Assembly: GCF_900109555.1 (NCBI RefSeq) | Contig: NZ_FNZV01000003.1 | Coordinates: 1-64,000, forward strand | Source of the DNA: Pacificibacter marinus | Lineage (GTDB): Bacteria > Pseudomonadota > Alphaproteobacteria > Rhodobacterales > Rhodobacteraceae | Reading direction: 5' to 3' | DNA length: 64,000 nt | In this document: positions 38,086 through 48,766 of the stretch, one piece after another | Layout: every line of letters begins with the position of its first letter | Numbering within the stretch: position 1 is the first letter of the stretch | Position numbers and translations under genes: made by a program | The notes under the pieces: generated by a model | What the model was told of the DNA's origin: nothing | Database searches by the model: none | What the model saw: only the letters and a program-made list of their open reading frames with translations

Positions 38086-39282
38086 TTATCCTTTCACCGC
38101 TTTAACGATTTTCTGCGCGCCGTCTTTCAGGTCGTCAGCAGCAATCACGTTCAAACCGGAGTTCTTGATGATGTCTTTGCCAAGCTCAACGTTTGTGCCT
38201 TCAAGACGCACAACGAGAGGCACCTGCAAGCCAACTTCTTTCACAGCCGCGATCACGCCTTCTGCGATCACATCACACCGCATGATGCCGCCGAAGATGT
38301 TGACCAAGATGCCTTTGACGTTTGGATCAGAGGTGATGATTTTGAAAGCTTCTGTCACTTTCTCTTTGGTTGCACCGCCACCAACATCAAGGAAGTTCGC
38401 AGGCTCAGCGCCGTAGAGTTTGATGATGTCCATAGTAGCCATCGCAAGACCAGCACCGTTCACCATGCAACCGATTTCGCCATCAAGAGCGATGTAGTTG
38501 AGGTCGTGCTTGGACGCTGCGAGTTCTTTTGGATCTTCTTCGGTTTCGTCGCGCAATTCTGCGATGTCCGCGTGGCGGTACATGGCGTTGCCGTCGAAAG
38601 ACACTTTCGCGTCGAGCACTTTAAGATCAAGTGTTTTTTCTAGAACGATCAGTGGGTTGATTTCGAGCATTTCCATGTCTTTCTCAACGAAAGCACGGTA
38701 GAGGTTGCCCATCAACTGAACGCATTGTTTCACTTGCGCGCCTTTGAGGCCCAAAGCGAATGCAACACGACGACCGTGGAATGCTTGGTAACCACAAGCT
38801 GGGTCAACAGAGAAAGACAAGATTTTCTCAGGTGTGTTGGCTGCAACTTCTTCGATATCCATGCCGCCCTCAGTGGAGCACACGAAAGACACGCGAGATG
38901 TTTGACGATCTACGAGCAGAGCCAAGTACAATTCTGTTTCAATGTCAGACCCATCTTCGATGTAGATGCGGTTGACTTGTTTGCCAGCAGGGCCAGTTTG
39001 GTGCGTGACCAAAGTTTGACCAAGCATTTGCTTGGCGTGCTGTGCAGCTTCTTCAACGGAAAACGCCAAACGCACGCCGCCTTTTTCGCCAGCTTCCGCT
39101 TCAACGAATTTGCCTTTGCCGCGTCCACCAGCGTGGATCTGCGCTTTGACAACCCAAAGAGGTCCGTCAAGTTCACCAGCTGCCGCTTTGGCATCTGCTG
39201 CATTCAAAACAGCACGTCCGTCAGAAACCGGTGCGCCATATGTGCGAAGCAATGCTTTCGCCTGATACTCATGAATATTCAT
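38086..39282 (-). CDS. sucC: Succinyl-CoA synthetase beta subunit
   Basis: A 398-residue ATP-grasp subunit: [19 protein letters not shown] at the start, an ATP-binding region with [20 protein letters not shown], and the C-terminal ligase domain with [17 protein letters not shown] and [16 protein letters not shown]. It is the first gene of the sucC-sucD-sucA-sucB-hydrolase-lpd cluster on the minus strand. AAGGATGGG precedes the ATG. Two TGTGATCACA palindromes lie 110-140 bp upstream. Confidence 0.97.
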   Translation of the reverse strand: MNIHEYQAKALLRTYGAPVSDGRAVLNAADAKAAAGELDGPLWVVKAQIHAGGRGKGKFVEAEAGEKGGVRLAFSVEEAAQHAKQMLGQTLVTHQTGPAGKQVNRIYIEDGSDIETELYLALLVDRQTSRVSFVCSTEGGMDIEEVAANTPEKILSFSVDPACGYQAFHGRRVAFALGLKGAQVKQCVQLMGNLYRAFVEKDMEMLEINPLIVLEKTLDLKVLDAKVSFDGNAMYRHADIAELRDETEEDPKELAASKHDLNYIALDGEIGCMVNGAGLAMATMDIIKLYGAEPANFLDVGGGATKEKVTEAFKIITSDPNVKGILVNIFGGIMRCDVIAEGVIAAVKEVGLQVPLVVRLEGTNVELGKDIIKNSGLNVIAADDLKDGAQKIVKAVKG

Positions 39283-39391
39283 GAATGTGTCCCATCCTTA
39301 GTTTTATTCTCTTAAGACATGACACACACTATAAGGATTAAGGAACAGTTTTTTCCCTATAAATGAGTGATAGGCCGTTTTTTCGACATTT

Positions 39392-39422
39392 TGTGATCAC
39401 ACGTCTGAATGCTGTGATCACA
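39392..39422. promoter_or_regulatory. Pair of TGTGATCACA palindromes upstream of sucC
   Basis: Two perfect copies at 39392-39401 and 39413-39422, 21 bp centre to centre, i.e. about two helical turns. They lie 110-140 bp upstream of the sucC start in the spacer shared with the divergent glycosyltransferase gene. The same sequence precedes sdhC and the GntR gene. Confidence 0.6.
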
Positions 39423-39849
39423 AAAATCGTAAAGCATGAACTTTGCTTGGATCGCCTTGTGTACTTGACGGATTCGCAACACAGGCTTTCGGGTTTTTCA
39501 TTTTTCCCATTTCTAGAACATACCAAGCGTGGTGCGTTTGGCCAAATCTTGGTGCCACCAAAATGCATGCGGTTCGCCGTGTCGTGTAAAATTTTAGGAC
39601 GAGACATGAGCACAGGCTTGCGCGCAGGGATGAATTTACAAAACGTATTTGGGTCCAAACTGCCTCCCAAATGCTGTCTCAAACATGACCATGAGCACGC
39701 AAGACGTCGACTGCGCTTTGGCCTTTGATAAAAATAACTTGAAATATCAGACCAAAATATATGACACTCAGAAAAGCCTGATTGTGGCTTTTCTAGTCGC
39801 GTTTTGCGGTGGATCACAAAAGACGATCATAAGCGAAAGGCGCGGCGAT
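39423..39849. other. Intergenic region upstream of glycosyltransferase gene
   Basis: About 430 bp without a convincing gene. It contains TTTGGCCAAA at about 39538 and a hairpin at 39770-39794. Open frames here on both strands are compositionally random and run through the operator region, so I do not call them genes. Confidence 0.5.
39770..39794. other. Hairpin before glycosyltransferase gene
   Basis: A perfect 9-bp stem (AGAAAAGCC / GGCTTTTCT) with 7-base loop, 55 bp upstream of the glycosyltransferase start. It resembles an intrinsic terminator without a long T-run, and may attenuate transcription or be a relic. Confidence 0.4.
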
Positions 39850-40944
39850 ATGAGTGGAACTGAACCGACATGGGGTGTCGTGGCCACAGTCGATGAGCCT
39901 GCCGTTTTGGTCGCGGCGTTTGTGCGGCATCATTTGGCGATTGGGGCCAGTGAAGTACACTTGTTTCTTGATCGTCCGCATCCGGGTTTGGCGCCTTTGG
40001 TCGAGGGACTAAAGGGATGCTTTGTGACGCTGTGCGATGCGCAATATTGGGAAAAGTCATCAATCGGATTTAGGCCTGAATATCATATCAGGCGGCAAAA
40101 ACATAATGCCAACATAGCCTTTCACCATACCCAATGCGACTGGCTTTTGCATTGTGATGCAGATGAATTTGTAGACAATGGTGATAGGATTAAGGCGAGT
40201 TTGGCCTTGTTTCATGACGCCCAACAGGATGCTGTGATCCCATATTTGGGGATTAAACTTCGCAACAACGAACGCGTTTGGTGCCCAGATGCAAAGCCAA
40301 ACACATCGTCTGACAGTTCATGGGGGCAGACCACGGTGTTCGATGGTGGGTTTCGGTTTTCGACGACCCTTTATGATGATGTGATCCGTGAAAAATTTAA
40401 ACCATTCGGGATGTATTTGAAGCACGGGTTAAGCGGGCATTGCTCCGGAAAAACGATGTCTCCCGTTGGTGCGGATTTGGAATTGGGCATCCACCGTGCG
40501 TTTAAAACAGGTACTCATGATCCGGTAAACCGGACTAGCAGCACTGCCATTTTGCATCACTTTGATGGCTTAACGCCGCTGCATTATATTTTAAAAATGC
40601 TCAAGCGAGGGTACGAAACCCCAAATGGGCCGCGGTCGCGCCAAGCGCCGCATAGGTCTGGCACACCACCCAGAAAGGGATCGCACAGGCGGATGGATCA
40701 AGCGCTGTTCATTCGCAAAAACGCGAGTGACGGGGCCAAAATGAAGCGGTTTGTACGGATGGTAAAATCGGTCAATGCTGCGCAAATCGAGCGCTACAAT
40801 GCATTTTTGGCGTTTGATACGACACCTTTCGATCTGCGCGGTTGTGCCGAGCTTGATCTGAGTGCCGCGTCGTTTGATGCAGCCCTTTTGGCAGAAAATA
40901 TGGAATTTTTTGAAATGGCAGGCTTGGCGTATTGGGGCGATTAG
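39850..40944 (+). CDS. Glycosyltransferase family 2-like protein
   Basis: A 364-residue protein. The N-terminus (TWGVVATVDEPAVLVAAFVRHHLAIGASEVHLFLD) matches the nucleotide-sugar-binding start of GT-A enzymes of the type that carry a DxD-like motif. Such a motif is visible here as LLHCDADEFVDN (Asp103/Asp105). There are no membrane segments. The ATG at 39850 follows AAAGG. The acceptor and sugar are unknown; relatives in Rhodobacterales are surface-polysaccharide-type transferases. It is a lone gene on the plus strand between sucC and mdh. Confidence 0.75.
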   Translation: MSGTEPTWGVVATVDEPAVLVAAFVRHHLAIGASEVHLFLDRPHPGLAPLVEGLKGCFVTLCDAQYWEKSSIGFRPEYHIRRQKHNANIAFHHTQCDWLLHCDADEFVDNGDRIKASLALFHDAQQDAVIPYLGIKLRNNERVWCPDAKPNTSSDSSWGQTTVFDGGFRFSTTLYDDVIREKFKPFGMYLKHGLSGHCSGKTMSPVGADLELGIHRAFKTGTHDPVNRTSSTAILHHFDGLTPLHYILKMLKRGYETPNGPRSRQAPHRSGTPPRKGSHRRMDQALFIRKNASDGAKMKRFVRMVKSVNAAQIERYNAFLAFDTTPFDLRGCAELDLSAASFDAALLAENMEFFEMAGLAYWGD

Positions 40945-40984
40945 ACTGCGTGGCTCGTAGGGAAAACACAATCGGTGAGACATA

Positions 40985-41011
40985 AAAAAGGCCCGCGCAA
41001 ATGCACGGGCC
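40985..41011 (-). terminator. Intrinsic terminator of mdh
   Basis: Read on the minus strand, GGCCCGTGC pairs with GCGCGGGCC (one G-T) around ATTT, followed by a run of six T. It lies 25 bp after the mdh stop and could also slow plus-strand transcription from the glycosyltransferase gene. Confidence 0.85.
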
Positions 41012-41036
41012 GATTATATTTTGGGTGTCGAAAGAC

Positions 41037-42044
<1,008 letters not shown>

Positions 42045-42162
42045 TCATTTGCGAGCCATCGCGCAAGTGCGCTGCAGTGCAGAGGGCCAGTCAATTTTTC
42101 TGGTGTTAGCGTAAACGTAGGTCTAGCGTGCTGCAAAATCAGTTCAAATAAGTGAAAATATC

Positions 42163-42915
42163 ATGACATTAGATTTATATTTTTTCGCCTTTGCGATCCC
42201 CGCAGTGGTCTTTGCCGGCATGTCTAAGGGGGGATTTGGCTCTGCTGCGGCCTTTGCTGCGACGCCTTTTTTGGCACTGATTCTCACGCCGGGGCAGGCA
42301 ATCGGGCTGATGTTGCCTTTGTTGATGATCATGGATGTCACTGCGATCAAGGTCTATTGGCGTAAATGGGATTGGCGGGTGGCGCGCACGCTGATCATCG
42401 GTGCTGTGCCGGGGATTTTGCTGGGCGGGGCGCTGTACGGATTTGCTGATCCTGATGTGTTTCGGTTCTTGATCGGGGTCGTGGCCGTTGGATTTGTGAT
42501 CTATCAACTGGCCAAATCCAGAGGGCTGATCGCACCACCAAAAGCACAAATGAGTCCGTGCGCAGGGTTCTTTTGGGGGACTGTGACAGGGTTTACGAGC
42601 TTTATTTCCCATGCGGGCGGGCCGCCTGCTGCGGTTTATTTGCTATCGCAAAAGCTGGACAAAACCACGTATCAAGCCACCAGTGTGATTGTGTTCTGGG
42701 CCATCAATTTACTTAAGTTTATCCCATATTTCGCCGTTGGAATTTTTTCCAAAGAGACGTTTCACGCGGATCTGATGTTGATCCCAGCAGCCATCGCAGG
42801 CGTTTTTATTGGGGCATATCTACACAAGAAAATGTCGGAAAAGCTGTTTTTTGGCCTGACATATGTGTTTCTCGTTGTGACGGGCGTCAAGCTTATCTTT
42901 GATGCGCTGACTTAG
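42163..42915 (+). CDS. TauE/SafE family sulfite/organosulfonate exporter-like membrane protein
   Basis: A 250-residue protein with about seven hydrophobic segments, the duplicated TauE/SafE pattern, and Gly-rich turns GMSKGGFGSAAAFAATPFLAL and SFISHAGGPPAAVYLLSQKL. The family moves sulfite, sulfoacetate or other anions across the inner membrane; the substrate here is unknown. The ribosome site is weak. It is divergent from mdh. Confidence 0.85.
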   Translation: MTLDLYFFAFAIPAVVFAGMSKGGFGSAAAFAATPFLALILTPGQAIGLMLPLLMIMDVTAIKVYWRKWDWRVARTLIIGAVPGILLGGALYGFADPDVFRFLIGVVAVGFVIYQLAKSRGLIAPPKAQMSPCAGFFWGTVTGFTSFISHAGGPPAAVYLLSQKLDKTTYQATSVIVFWAINLLKFIPYFAVGIFSKETFHADLMLIPAAIAGVFIGAYLHKKMSEKLFFGLTYVFLVVTGVKLIFDALT

Positions 42916-43140
42916 AACTGGACCCTAAATCAGTCACATTTTCCTTGAGTACTTTATTGGACATGGGTCTGCTGGCTGTGTCGGGTGTCGTATCGTATGC
43001 TTGGTATGGTTTAGGGGCGCTTGGCTGCGGTCATTGTGATGTTAAGTCGGGCGTCTTTCTGCGCTGCGGAATTTTTATACTTGCGTAATGGTGCGTTTTT
43101 GTGCCCTTTTGCGCAAGAATATTTCGGAGTGAAAGAATCA

Positions 43141-44010
43141 ATGACCCAAGCCTCTCCTCAGTCGACAGCAGCCCGCCCATACCGTTCTGCGCTTTATATT
43201 CCAGGTGCCAAAGAACGAGCATTGGAAAAGGCCAAGGGGTTGGCGTGCGATGTGATTTTATTCGATCTTGAAGACGCTGTGGTGCCCGACGAAAAGATTG
43301 CGGCACGTGCCACGTTGAAAGCGGCGATCGCGGCTGGCGGTTACGGCGCACGGGCGAAAATCGTGCGGGTGAACGGGTTTGATACGGCTTGGGGCGCAGA
43401 TGATGTCGCGGCCTTTGTCGGCACTGGCATTGACGGTATTTTATTGCCCAAAGTCGAAAGTGCGGCCATGGTTGATGCGCTTGCCGAGGCCATTCCAGAT
43501 GTGCCGCTTTGGGCGATGATGGAAACACCGCTGGGTCTGCTGAACGCGGCCGAAATAGCGGCACATCCACGTATGGCGGGGTTTGTGCTGGGCACCAATG
43601 ATTTGGCCAAAGAATTGAATGCTCGGTTTCGCCAAGATCGCTTGCCGATGATGGGCGGCCTGCATTTGGCACTGCTGGCGGCGCGGGCGTATGGTTTGGT
43701 GGCACTGGATGGGGTGTACAACGCCTTTAAAGACGATGCGGGGCTGCAATTTGAATGTGAGCAGGGCCGCGATATGGGCTTTGACGGTAAAACGTTGATC
43801 CATCCCGCACAGCTTGCCATTGCCAATGCAGCGTTTGCCCCAAGTGCAGATGAGATCGATTTGGCCACACGCCAGATCGCAGCGTTTGAAGCATCTGAGG
43901 CAAAAGGCGAAGGTGTTGCAGTTGTCGATGGTAAGATTGTGGAAAATCTTCATATTGTGACGGCACGGGCCACTTTAGAAAAGGCGCGTGCGATCAAAGC
44001 AATGGAGTAA
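43141..44010 (+). CDS. mcl2: CitE-like (3S)-malyl-CoA thioesterase (Mcl2 type)
   Basis: A 289-residue HpcH/HpaI aldolase-like protein: YRSALYIPGAKERALEKAKG, DVILFDLEDAVVPDEK (metal-binding Glu/Asp), LLPKVESA, METPLGLLNA and GFDGKTLIHPAQ. Malyl-CoA lyase and malyl-CoA thioesterase are close relatives. The YRSALYIPG start and the setting beside mesaconyl-CoA hydratase match the (3S)-malyl-CoA thioesterase described in Rhodobacter sphaeroides, which splits malyl-CoA to malate and CoA in the ethylmalonyl-CoA pathway. The ATG at 43141 has GGAG 11 bases upstream; in-frame codons from 43021 lack homology. Confidence 0.8.
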   Translation: MTQASPQSTAARPYRSALYIPGAKERALEKAKGLACDVILFDLEDAVVPDEKIAARATLKAAIAAGGYGARAKIVRVNGFDTAWGADDVAAFVGTGIDGILLPKVESAAMVDALAEAIPDVPLWAMMETPLGLLNAAEIAAHPRMAGFVLGTNDLAKELNARFRQDRLPMMGGLHLALLAARAYGLVALDGVYNAFKDDAGLQFECEQGRDMGFDGKTLIHPAQLAIANAAFAPSADEIDLATRQIAAFEASEAKGEGVAVVDGKIVENLHIVTARATLEKARAIKAME

Positions 44011-44013
44011 GCC

Positions 44014-44559
44014 ATGATCCTTATCATTCTCGGGGTGCTGCTGTGGAGCGGCGCACATTTTTTTAAATTCATTGCGCCAGATGCGCGGGCCAAACTCGGG
44101 GACAAGGGCAAGGGCATTGTCGCGATCTTGTGTATTGTGGCCATTGTTTTAATGGTCGTGGGCTATCGCAGCGCCGAAGGGCCCGTTTTTTGGGGCCGCA
44201 GTGCAGCGCTTGTCGGCATTAATAATCTACTGATGTTGTTGGCAGTTTATTTGTTCGCGGCCTCTGGTGCGAAAACTTGGATCACGTCCAAGGTGAAAAA
44301 TCCGCAACTGACGGCTGTTAAAGTTTGGGCCTTGGCGCATTTGTTGGTGAACGGCGCATTGGAAGACATTCTTTTGTTTGGCGGCATGATCGTATGGGCT
44401 GTTGTGACTGTCATTGTCTTGAAGCGCACAGGTGCCGAGCGGGCAGTCTATCAGCCAGTTGGGACCAAGAAAGAGATCACCACATCGCTGATAGCTGTTG
44501 TTGTCACAGTGATCCTTATGGGGCTTCACGCGGCGCTTGGCGCAACACCTTGGGGGTAA
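44014..44559 (+). CDS. NnrU family membrane protein
   Basis: A 181-residue integral membrane protein with about five hydrophobic segments and the NnrU family pattern (ILGVLLWSGAHFFKFIAPDAR; VWALAHLLVNGALEDILLFGGMIVWAV). Named from a denitrification gene, but widely present next to central-metabolism genes in Rhodobacterales with no proven function. It starts 3 bases after mcl2 and is likely in the same transcript. Confidence 0.88.
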   Translation: MILIILGVLLWSGAHFFKFIAPDARAKLGDKGKGIVAILCIVAIVLMVVGYRSAEGPVFWGRSAALVGINNLLMLLAVYLFAASGAKTWITSKVKNPQLTAVKVWALAHLLVNGALEDILLFGGMIVWAVVTVIVLKRTGAERAVYQPVGTKKEITTSLIAVVVTVILMGLHAALGATPWG

Positions 44560-44563
44560 TGTG

Positions 44564-44767
44564 ATGAAAGCGTACCGATTGTTGACCGCAGATGACACAT
44601 CTGACTTTTGCCACAAGGTGACTGAGGCATTGAGCAAGGGATGGGAGCTCTACGGAGATCCTGCCTACGCCTATGACGCAGCGAATGGGACGATGCGATG
44701 TGCTCAGGCTGTGACCAAAGACGCGGATGGTGACTATTCGCGCGATATCAAACTGGGGGCCCTGTAA
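44564..44767 (+). CDS. DUF1737 small protein
   Basis: A 67-residue protein matching the DUF1737 pattern: KAYRLLTADDTSDFCHKVTEAL followed by SKGWELYGDPAYAYD. It is predicted cytosolic. It starts 4 bases after the nnrU-type gene stop and lies 33 bp before mesaconyl-CoA hydratase, so it is part of the same unit. Function unknown. The ATG at 44564 is preferred to an in-frame one at 44537 that overlaps the neighbour. Confidence 0.82.
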   Translation: MKAYRLLTADDTSDFCHKVTEALSKGWELYGDPAYAYDAANGTMRCAQAVTKDADGDYSRDIKLGAL

Positions 44768-44800
44768 CCGCGGGGGCTTTGCACTTGGGAGCTTGCACAG

Positions 44801-45832
44801 ATGAAGACCAATTCGGGACGCTTTTTTGAAGATTACACCGTAGGCCAAGTGATTGCGCACGCTGTGCCGCGCACTTTGTCAGGGGGTGAACGGGCACTGT
44901 ATCATGCGCTCTACCCTGCGCGTCACGCGTTGTATTCGTCAGATGAGTTCGCAGAAAGCTGTGGGCTTGCGGCCGCGCCGATGGATGATCTGATCGCTTT
45001 TCACACGGTGTTTGGCAAAACGGTCCCTGATATTTCGCTTAATGCCATCGCGAACTTGGGCTATGCCGAAGGGCGGTTTTTGAAGCCTGTATTTGCTGGT
45101 GATACACTGCGGTCTGTGTCCGAAGTTATTGGATTAAAGCAAAACTCAAACGGCAAATCCGGTGTCGTTTGGGTGCGCACCAAGGGCATCAATCAACATG
45201 GTGAGACTGTGTTAGAGTATGTGCGTTGGGTAATGGTGCGCAAAGCCAATTTGGATGCGCCCGCGCCGGACACTGTGATCCCGAAACTGAGTGATGTGGT
45301 GGACCCAAGCACGCTGGCCGTGCCCGAAGGTTTAGAGTTTCTGCGGTATGACTTCACAGCTGCGGGCGAAGAGCATCGCTTGGCCGACTATGAGATTGGC
45401 GAGAAAATAGATCACGTGGACGGGGTTACGATTGAAGATGCCGAGCACATGATGGCGACGCGGCTTTGGCAAAATACGGCTAAAGTGCATTTTGATCGCA
45501 CCAATCGGCCAGACGGCCAGCGACTTATATATGGCGGTCATGTGATATCGTTGGCGCGGGCTTTGTCCTTTAATGGTTTGGCCAACGCGCAAATGATCGC
45601 GGCGATCAACGCTGGCGCGCATGCCAATCCGTGCTTTGCAGGCGATACTGTGCGGGCGTGGTCCGAGGTTTTGGACAAAGCTGAAACGCGAGCGCCCGGA
45701 GTGGGGACTATGCGGTTGCGCTTGGTTGCGGTCAAACATGGCGCGCCTGATTTTGCGCTGAAAGGGGATGACGGAAAGTATCATCCTGATGTGCTTTTGG
45801 ATCTCGACTACTGGGTGTTCATGCCGCTTTAA
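44801..45832 (+). CDS. mch: Mesaconyl-CoA hydratase (beta-methylmalyl-CoA dehydratase)
   Basis: A 343-residue double-hotdog MaoC-like hydratase. The first half has FFEDYTVGQVIAHAVPRTLS and HALYSSDEFAESCGLAAAPMDDLIAFH; the second has ENTAKVHF-like QNTAKVHFDRTNRP and IYGGHVISLARALSFNGLAN. The size and double-hotdog plan match mesaconyl-CoA hydratase of the ethylmalonyl-CoA pathway, which interconverts mesaconyl-CoA and erythro-beta-methylmalyl-CoA. GGGAG precedes the ATG. It is the last gene of the mcl2-nnrU-DUF1737-mch run, upstream of the sdh promoter. Confidence 0.9.
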   Translation: MKTNSGRFFEDYTVGQVIAHAVPRTLSGGERALYHALYPARHALYSSDEFAESCGLAAAPMDDLIAFHTVFGKTVPDISLNAIANLGYAEGRFLKPVFAGDTLRSVSEVIGLKQNSNGKSGVVWVRTKGINQHGETVLEYVRWVMVRKANLDAPAPDTVIPKLSDVVDPSTLAVPEGLEFLRYDFTAAGEEHRLADYEIGEKIDHVDGVTIEDAEHMMATRLWQNTAKVHFDRTNRPDGQRLIYGGHVISLARALSFNGLANAQMIAAINAGAHANPCFAGDTVRAWSEVLDKAETRAPGVGTMRLRLVAVKHGAPDFALKGDDGKYHPDVLLDLDYWVFMPL

Positions 45833-46168
45833 TCCGATTTTTACGACATGCATATCTGTGTGTTCTGGCTGCATGTATTGATCGCCTTGCGGTTTGCGCA
45901 TGACGTTTTCGGTGCTGATGTTTTCATATGACCTTGTGATGCGAGGCGCTAAATATGTGTAAACCCTACAAAAAAAGTCAGAATATTTGTGACCTCAATT
46001 TGTGATCACGACAAAATATTTGTGATCACAGAGGCCATTTTTTTGATCATTTTGTACGGAATGCCCCCAGATTCACCTTTCGTTAGCGCACACAAAGGAT
46101 GACTCTGGCCCAGAACTTGTTACAACATCAAAGAACAATCACCGCATCATTCGTGAAAGGAATTCGCC
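45833..46168. promoter_or_regulatory. sdh promoter region
   Basis: A 336-bp gene-free spacer between mch and sdhC. It contains two TGTGATCAC-type elements (46001-46030), an AATATTTGTGA direct repeat (45982-45992 and 46015-46025), and TTTGATCATTTTG just downstream. The last 90 bp before sdhC form the probable leader. Confidence 0.55.
46001..46030. promoter_or_regulatory. Pair of TGTGATCACA-type elements upstream of sdhC
   Basis: TGTGATCACG at 46001-46010 (one mismatch from the perfect palindrome) and TGTGATCACA at 46021-46030, 20 bp apart, about 140-170 bp upstream of sdhC. A further TGTGA half-site is at 45988. The element is shared with sucC and the GntR gene. Confidence 0.6.
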
Positions 46169-46558
46169 ATGGCTGATGTGAACCGAGGCAACCGTCCTCT
46201 GTCGCCCTTTATGTTTGGGACGTACTATCGTCCCCAGATGACCTCGATGTCATCTATTCTTGTCCGCATCACAGGCAACGCTTTGATCGTTGCCGTTTTG
46301 ATGATCGTCTGGTGGCTTGTTGCCGCAGCCGTGTCGCCGGAATGCTTTGCCACAGCTGACGCATTTTTGCGCTCTTGGTTCGGTGATCTGGTGTTCCTTG
46401 GGTCCACTTGGGCGCTTTGGTATCACTTTGGTGGTGGCTTGCGTCACCTTGCATGGGACTTTGGCTACTGTTTGAATGTTGAGACATCCGAGAAACTCGG
46501 TTGGGCCATGCTGATTGGCGCAACTGTTCTTACGTTCATCACCATGATCGTCACATAA
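46169..46558 (+). CDS. sdhC: Succinate dehydrogenase cytochrome b556 subunit
   Basis: A 129-residue membrane anchor with three transmembrane helices. The NRPLSPFMFGTYY start is typical, and the heme-ligand His lies in WYHFGGGLRHLAWD. It binds heme b and quinone with SdhD. AAAGGAA precedes the ATG. It heads the sdhCDA-lipoprotein-sdhB operon. Confidence 0.95.
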   Translation: MADVNRGNRPLSPFMFGTYYRPQMTSMSSILVRITGNALIVAVLMIVWWLVAAAVSPECFATADAFLRSWFGDLVFLGSTWALWYHFGGGLRHLAWDFGYCLNVETSEKLGWAMLIGATVLTFITMIVT

Positions 46559-46573
46559 GGGAAGGGAACAGAT

Positions 46574-46945
46574 ATGTCTTTTCGCACTGATCGCCAGCGC
46601 GCAGTAGGTCTTGGCGCTGCCAAAACTGGCTCCGAGCATCACTGGCACATGATCACATCGTCTATTGCGCTGTTGATCCTTGTCCCCTTGTTCGTTTTGT
46701 CTTTTGGCAACGCGCTGGGCGGCACATACGAAGAAGTTCTCGCGACTTACAGCAGACCTTATCCCTCTATCATCGCAGGCCTCACATTGGTGGTTGGTCT
46801 TATTCACTTTAAAAACGGCGCACAGGTTCTCATCGAGGATTATGTCGGCGGGTTGAAACGCAAGCTCACAATCATCGCTGTGAACATGATGTCATACACC
46901 CTCATCGCCGTTGGGCTTTTCGCCCTCGTCAAACTCGCGCTGTAA
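46574..46945 (+). CDS. sdhD: Succinate dehydrogenase membrane anchor subunit
   Basis: A 123-residue hydrophobic protein with three helices. The GSEHHWHMITSSIALLILVPLF segment and LIHFKNGAQVLIEDYVGG (second heme-ligand His region) fit alphaproteobacterial SdhD. GGGAAGGG-type ribosome site, 15 bp after sdhC. Confidence 0.93.
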   Translation: MSFRTDRQRAVGLGAAKTGSEHHWHMITSSIALLILVPLFVLSFGNALGGTYEEVLATYSRPYPSIIAGLTLVVGLIHFKNGAQVLIEDYVGGLKRKLTIIAVNMMSYTLIAVGLFALVKLAL

Positions 46946-46957
46946 GGAGCACCCCCC

Positions 46958-48766
46958 ATGGCAGCAGCTTATGAATATGAAACACACGACTACGACGTCG
47001 TTGTGATCGGCGCTGGTGGCGCTGGCTTGCGTGCGACTCTCGGCATGGCCGAACAGGGTTTGCGCACAGCTTGTGTGACCAAAGTTTTCCCAACCCGTTC
47101 GCACACTGTTGCGGCGCAGGGCGGCATCGCGGCGTCATTGGGCAACATGGGGCCAGACAACTGGCAGTGGCACATGTTTGACACGGTCAAAGGCTCTGAC
47201 TGGCTTGGCGACACAGATGCGATGGAATATCTCGCGCGTGAAGCACCAAAAGCGGTTTACGAGCTTGAGCACTACGGCGTGCCATTCTCGCGCACTGAAG
47301 AGGGCAAAATCTATCAGCGTCCTTTCGGCGGTCACACCACTGAATTCGGCGAAGGCCCCCCCGTACAGCGCACCTGTGCTGCAGCTGACCGGACGGGTCA
47401 CGCGATCTTGCACACGCTGTACGGTCAGTCTTTGAAAAACAACGCTGAGTTCTACATCGAATATTTCGCCATCGATTTGATCATGTCCGAAGACGGGCAA
47501 TGTCAGGGCGTTGTGTGTTGGAAACTCGATGACGGCACGATGCACATCTTTAACGCTAAGATGGTTGTTCTGGCGACAGGCGGCTATGGCCGTGCTTACT
47601 TCTCAGCCACATCCGCGCACACCTGTACAGGTGACGGCGGCGGTATGGTGGCGCGGGCTGGCTTGGCTTTGCAGGATATGGAATTCGTGCAATTCCACCC
47701 AACAGGCATCTACGGCTCTGGCTGTTTGATCACTGAAGGCGCGCGCGGCGAAGGCGGTTATTTGACCAACTCCGAAGGCGAGCGTTTCATGGAACGCTAC
47801 GCCCCGACCTATAAAGACCTTGCCCCACGTGATTACGTGTCTCGGTCTATGACGATGGAAATTCGCGAAGGTCGCGGTGTCGGTGCTGAGGGTGATCACA
47901 TTCACCTCAACCTCGCGCACTTGCCACCGGAAGCTTTGGCAGAACGTCTGCCTGGTATTTCCGAGTCCGCGAAAATCTTTGCTGGCGTTGATGTCACCAA
48001 AGAACCGATCCCTGTTTTGCCGACGGTGCATTACAATATGGGCGGCATTCCAACCAACTATTGGGGTGAAGTGCTTAATCCGAACGCCAAAGATCAAAAC
48101 GCTGTTGTTCCGGGTCTTATGGCTGTGGGCGAAGCGGGCTGTGCCTCTGTTCATGGTGCGAACCGTTTGGGGTCTAACTCTTTGATCGACCTCGTGGTGT
48201 TTGGCCGTGCAGCTGCGATCAAAGCGGGTAAAGTTGTGGATGCGGATGCGCCAAATCCAGTGCTCAACCAAGCATCCATCGACAAAGCCTTTGATCGTTT
48301 CGACGGTCTGCGCAATGCATCTGGTGCGATCAAAACGGCTGAGCTGCGTCTTGAGATGCAAAAAACAATGCAAGCCGACGCGGCTGTGTTCCGGACTGAT
48401 AAGACGCTGAAAGAAGGCGTTGAAAAGATGACTGCGATTGCAGGCAAAATGGGTGATCTACAAGTCACCGATCGCAGCCTCGTGTGGAACTCTGATCTGA
48501 TGGAAACACTGGAACTTGCCAACTTGATGCCAAATGCGATGGCAACAATTGTCGGTGCCGAAGCACGTAAAGAATCTCGTGGTGCACATGCCCACGAAGA
48601 TTATCCTAAACGTGATGACAAAGACTGGCGTGTTCACACCGTTGCCCATGTTGATGGCAACAAAGTGACACTGTCGCACCGTGATGTGGTCAAAGAACCT
48701 TTGTCGACAGAAGCAGAAGGCGGCATCAGCCTGAAAACCATCGCGCCAAAAGCGCGGACATTCTGA
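46958..48766 (+). CDS. sdhA: Succinate dehydrogenase flavoprotein subunit
   Basis: A 602-residue FAD subunit. The FAD motif [21 protein letters not shown] is near the N-terminus, with covalent FAD His in [17 protein letters not shown]. Active-site segments are [25 protein letters not shown] and [22 protein letters not shown]. It oxidises succinate to fumarate. AAGGAG precedes the ATG. Its stop overlaps the next (lipoprotein) gene by one base, TGATG. Confidence 0.97.
   Translation: MAAAYEYETHDYDVVVIGAGGAGLRATLGMAEQGLRTACVTKVFPTRSHTVAAQGGIAASLGNMGPDNWQWHMFDTVKGSDWLGDTDAMEYLAREAPKAVYELEHYGVPFSRTEEGKIYQRPFGGHTTEFGEGPPVQRTCAAADRTGHAILHTLYGQSLKNNAEFYIEYFAIDLIMSEDGQCQGVVCWKLDDGTMHIFNAKMVVLATGGYGRAYFSATSAHTCTGDGGGMVARAGLALQDMEFVQFHPTGIYGSGCLITEGARGEGGYLTNSEGERFMERYAPTYKDLAPRDYVSRSMTMEIREGRGVGAEGDHIHLNLAHLPPEALAERLPGISESAKIFAGVDVTKEPIPVLPTVHYNMGGIPTNYWGEVLNPNAKDQNAVVPGLMAVGEAGCASVHGANRLGSNSLIDLVVFGRAAAIKAGKVVDADAPNPVLNQASIDKAFDRFDGLRNASGAIKTAELRLEMQKTMQADAAVFRTDKTLKEGVEKMTAIAGKMGDLQVTDRSLVWNSDLMETLELANLMPNAMATIVGAEARKESRGAHAHEDYPKRDDKDWRVHTVAHVDGNKVTLSHRDVVKEPLSTEAEGGISLKTIAPKARTF

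Noticed and set aside
39338-39817. Open frames on both strands between sucC and the glycosyltransferase
   Set aside because: They run through the operator pair, have no ribosome site and low-quality composition, and I recognise no family.
47892-47900. GTGATCACA inside sdhA, resembling the TCA palindrome
   Set aside because: It encodes part of the conserved GDHIHL segment, lacks the first T of the element and is far from a promoter.
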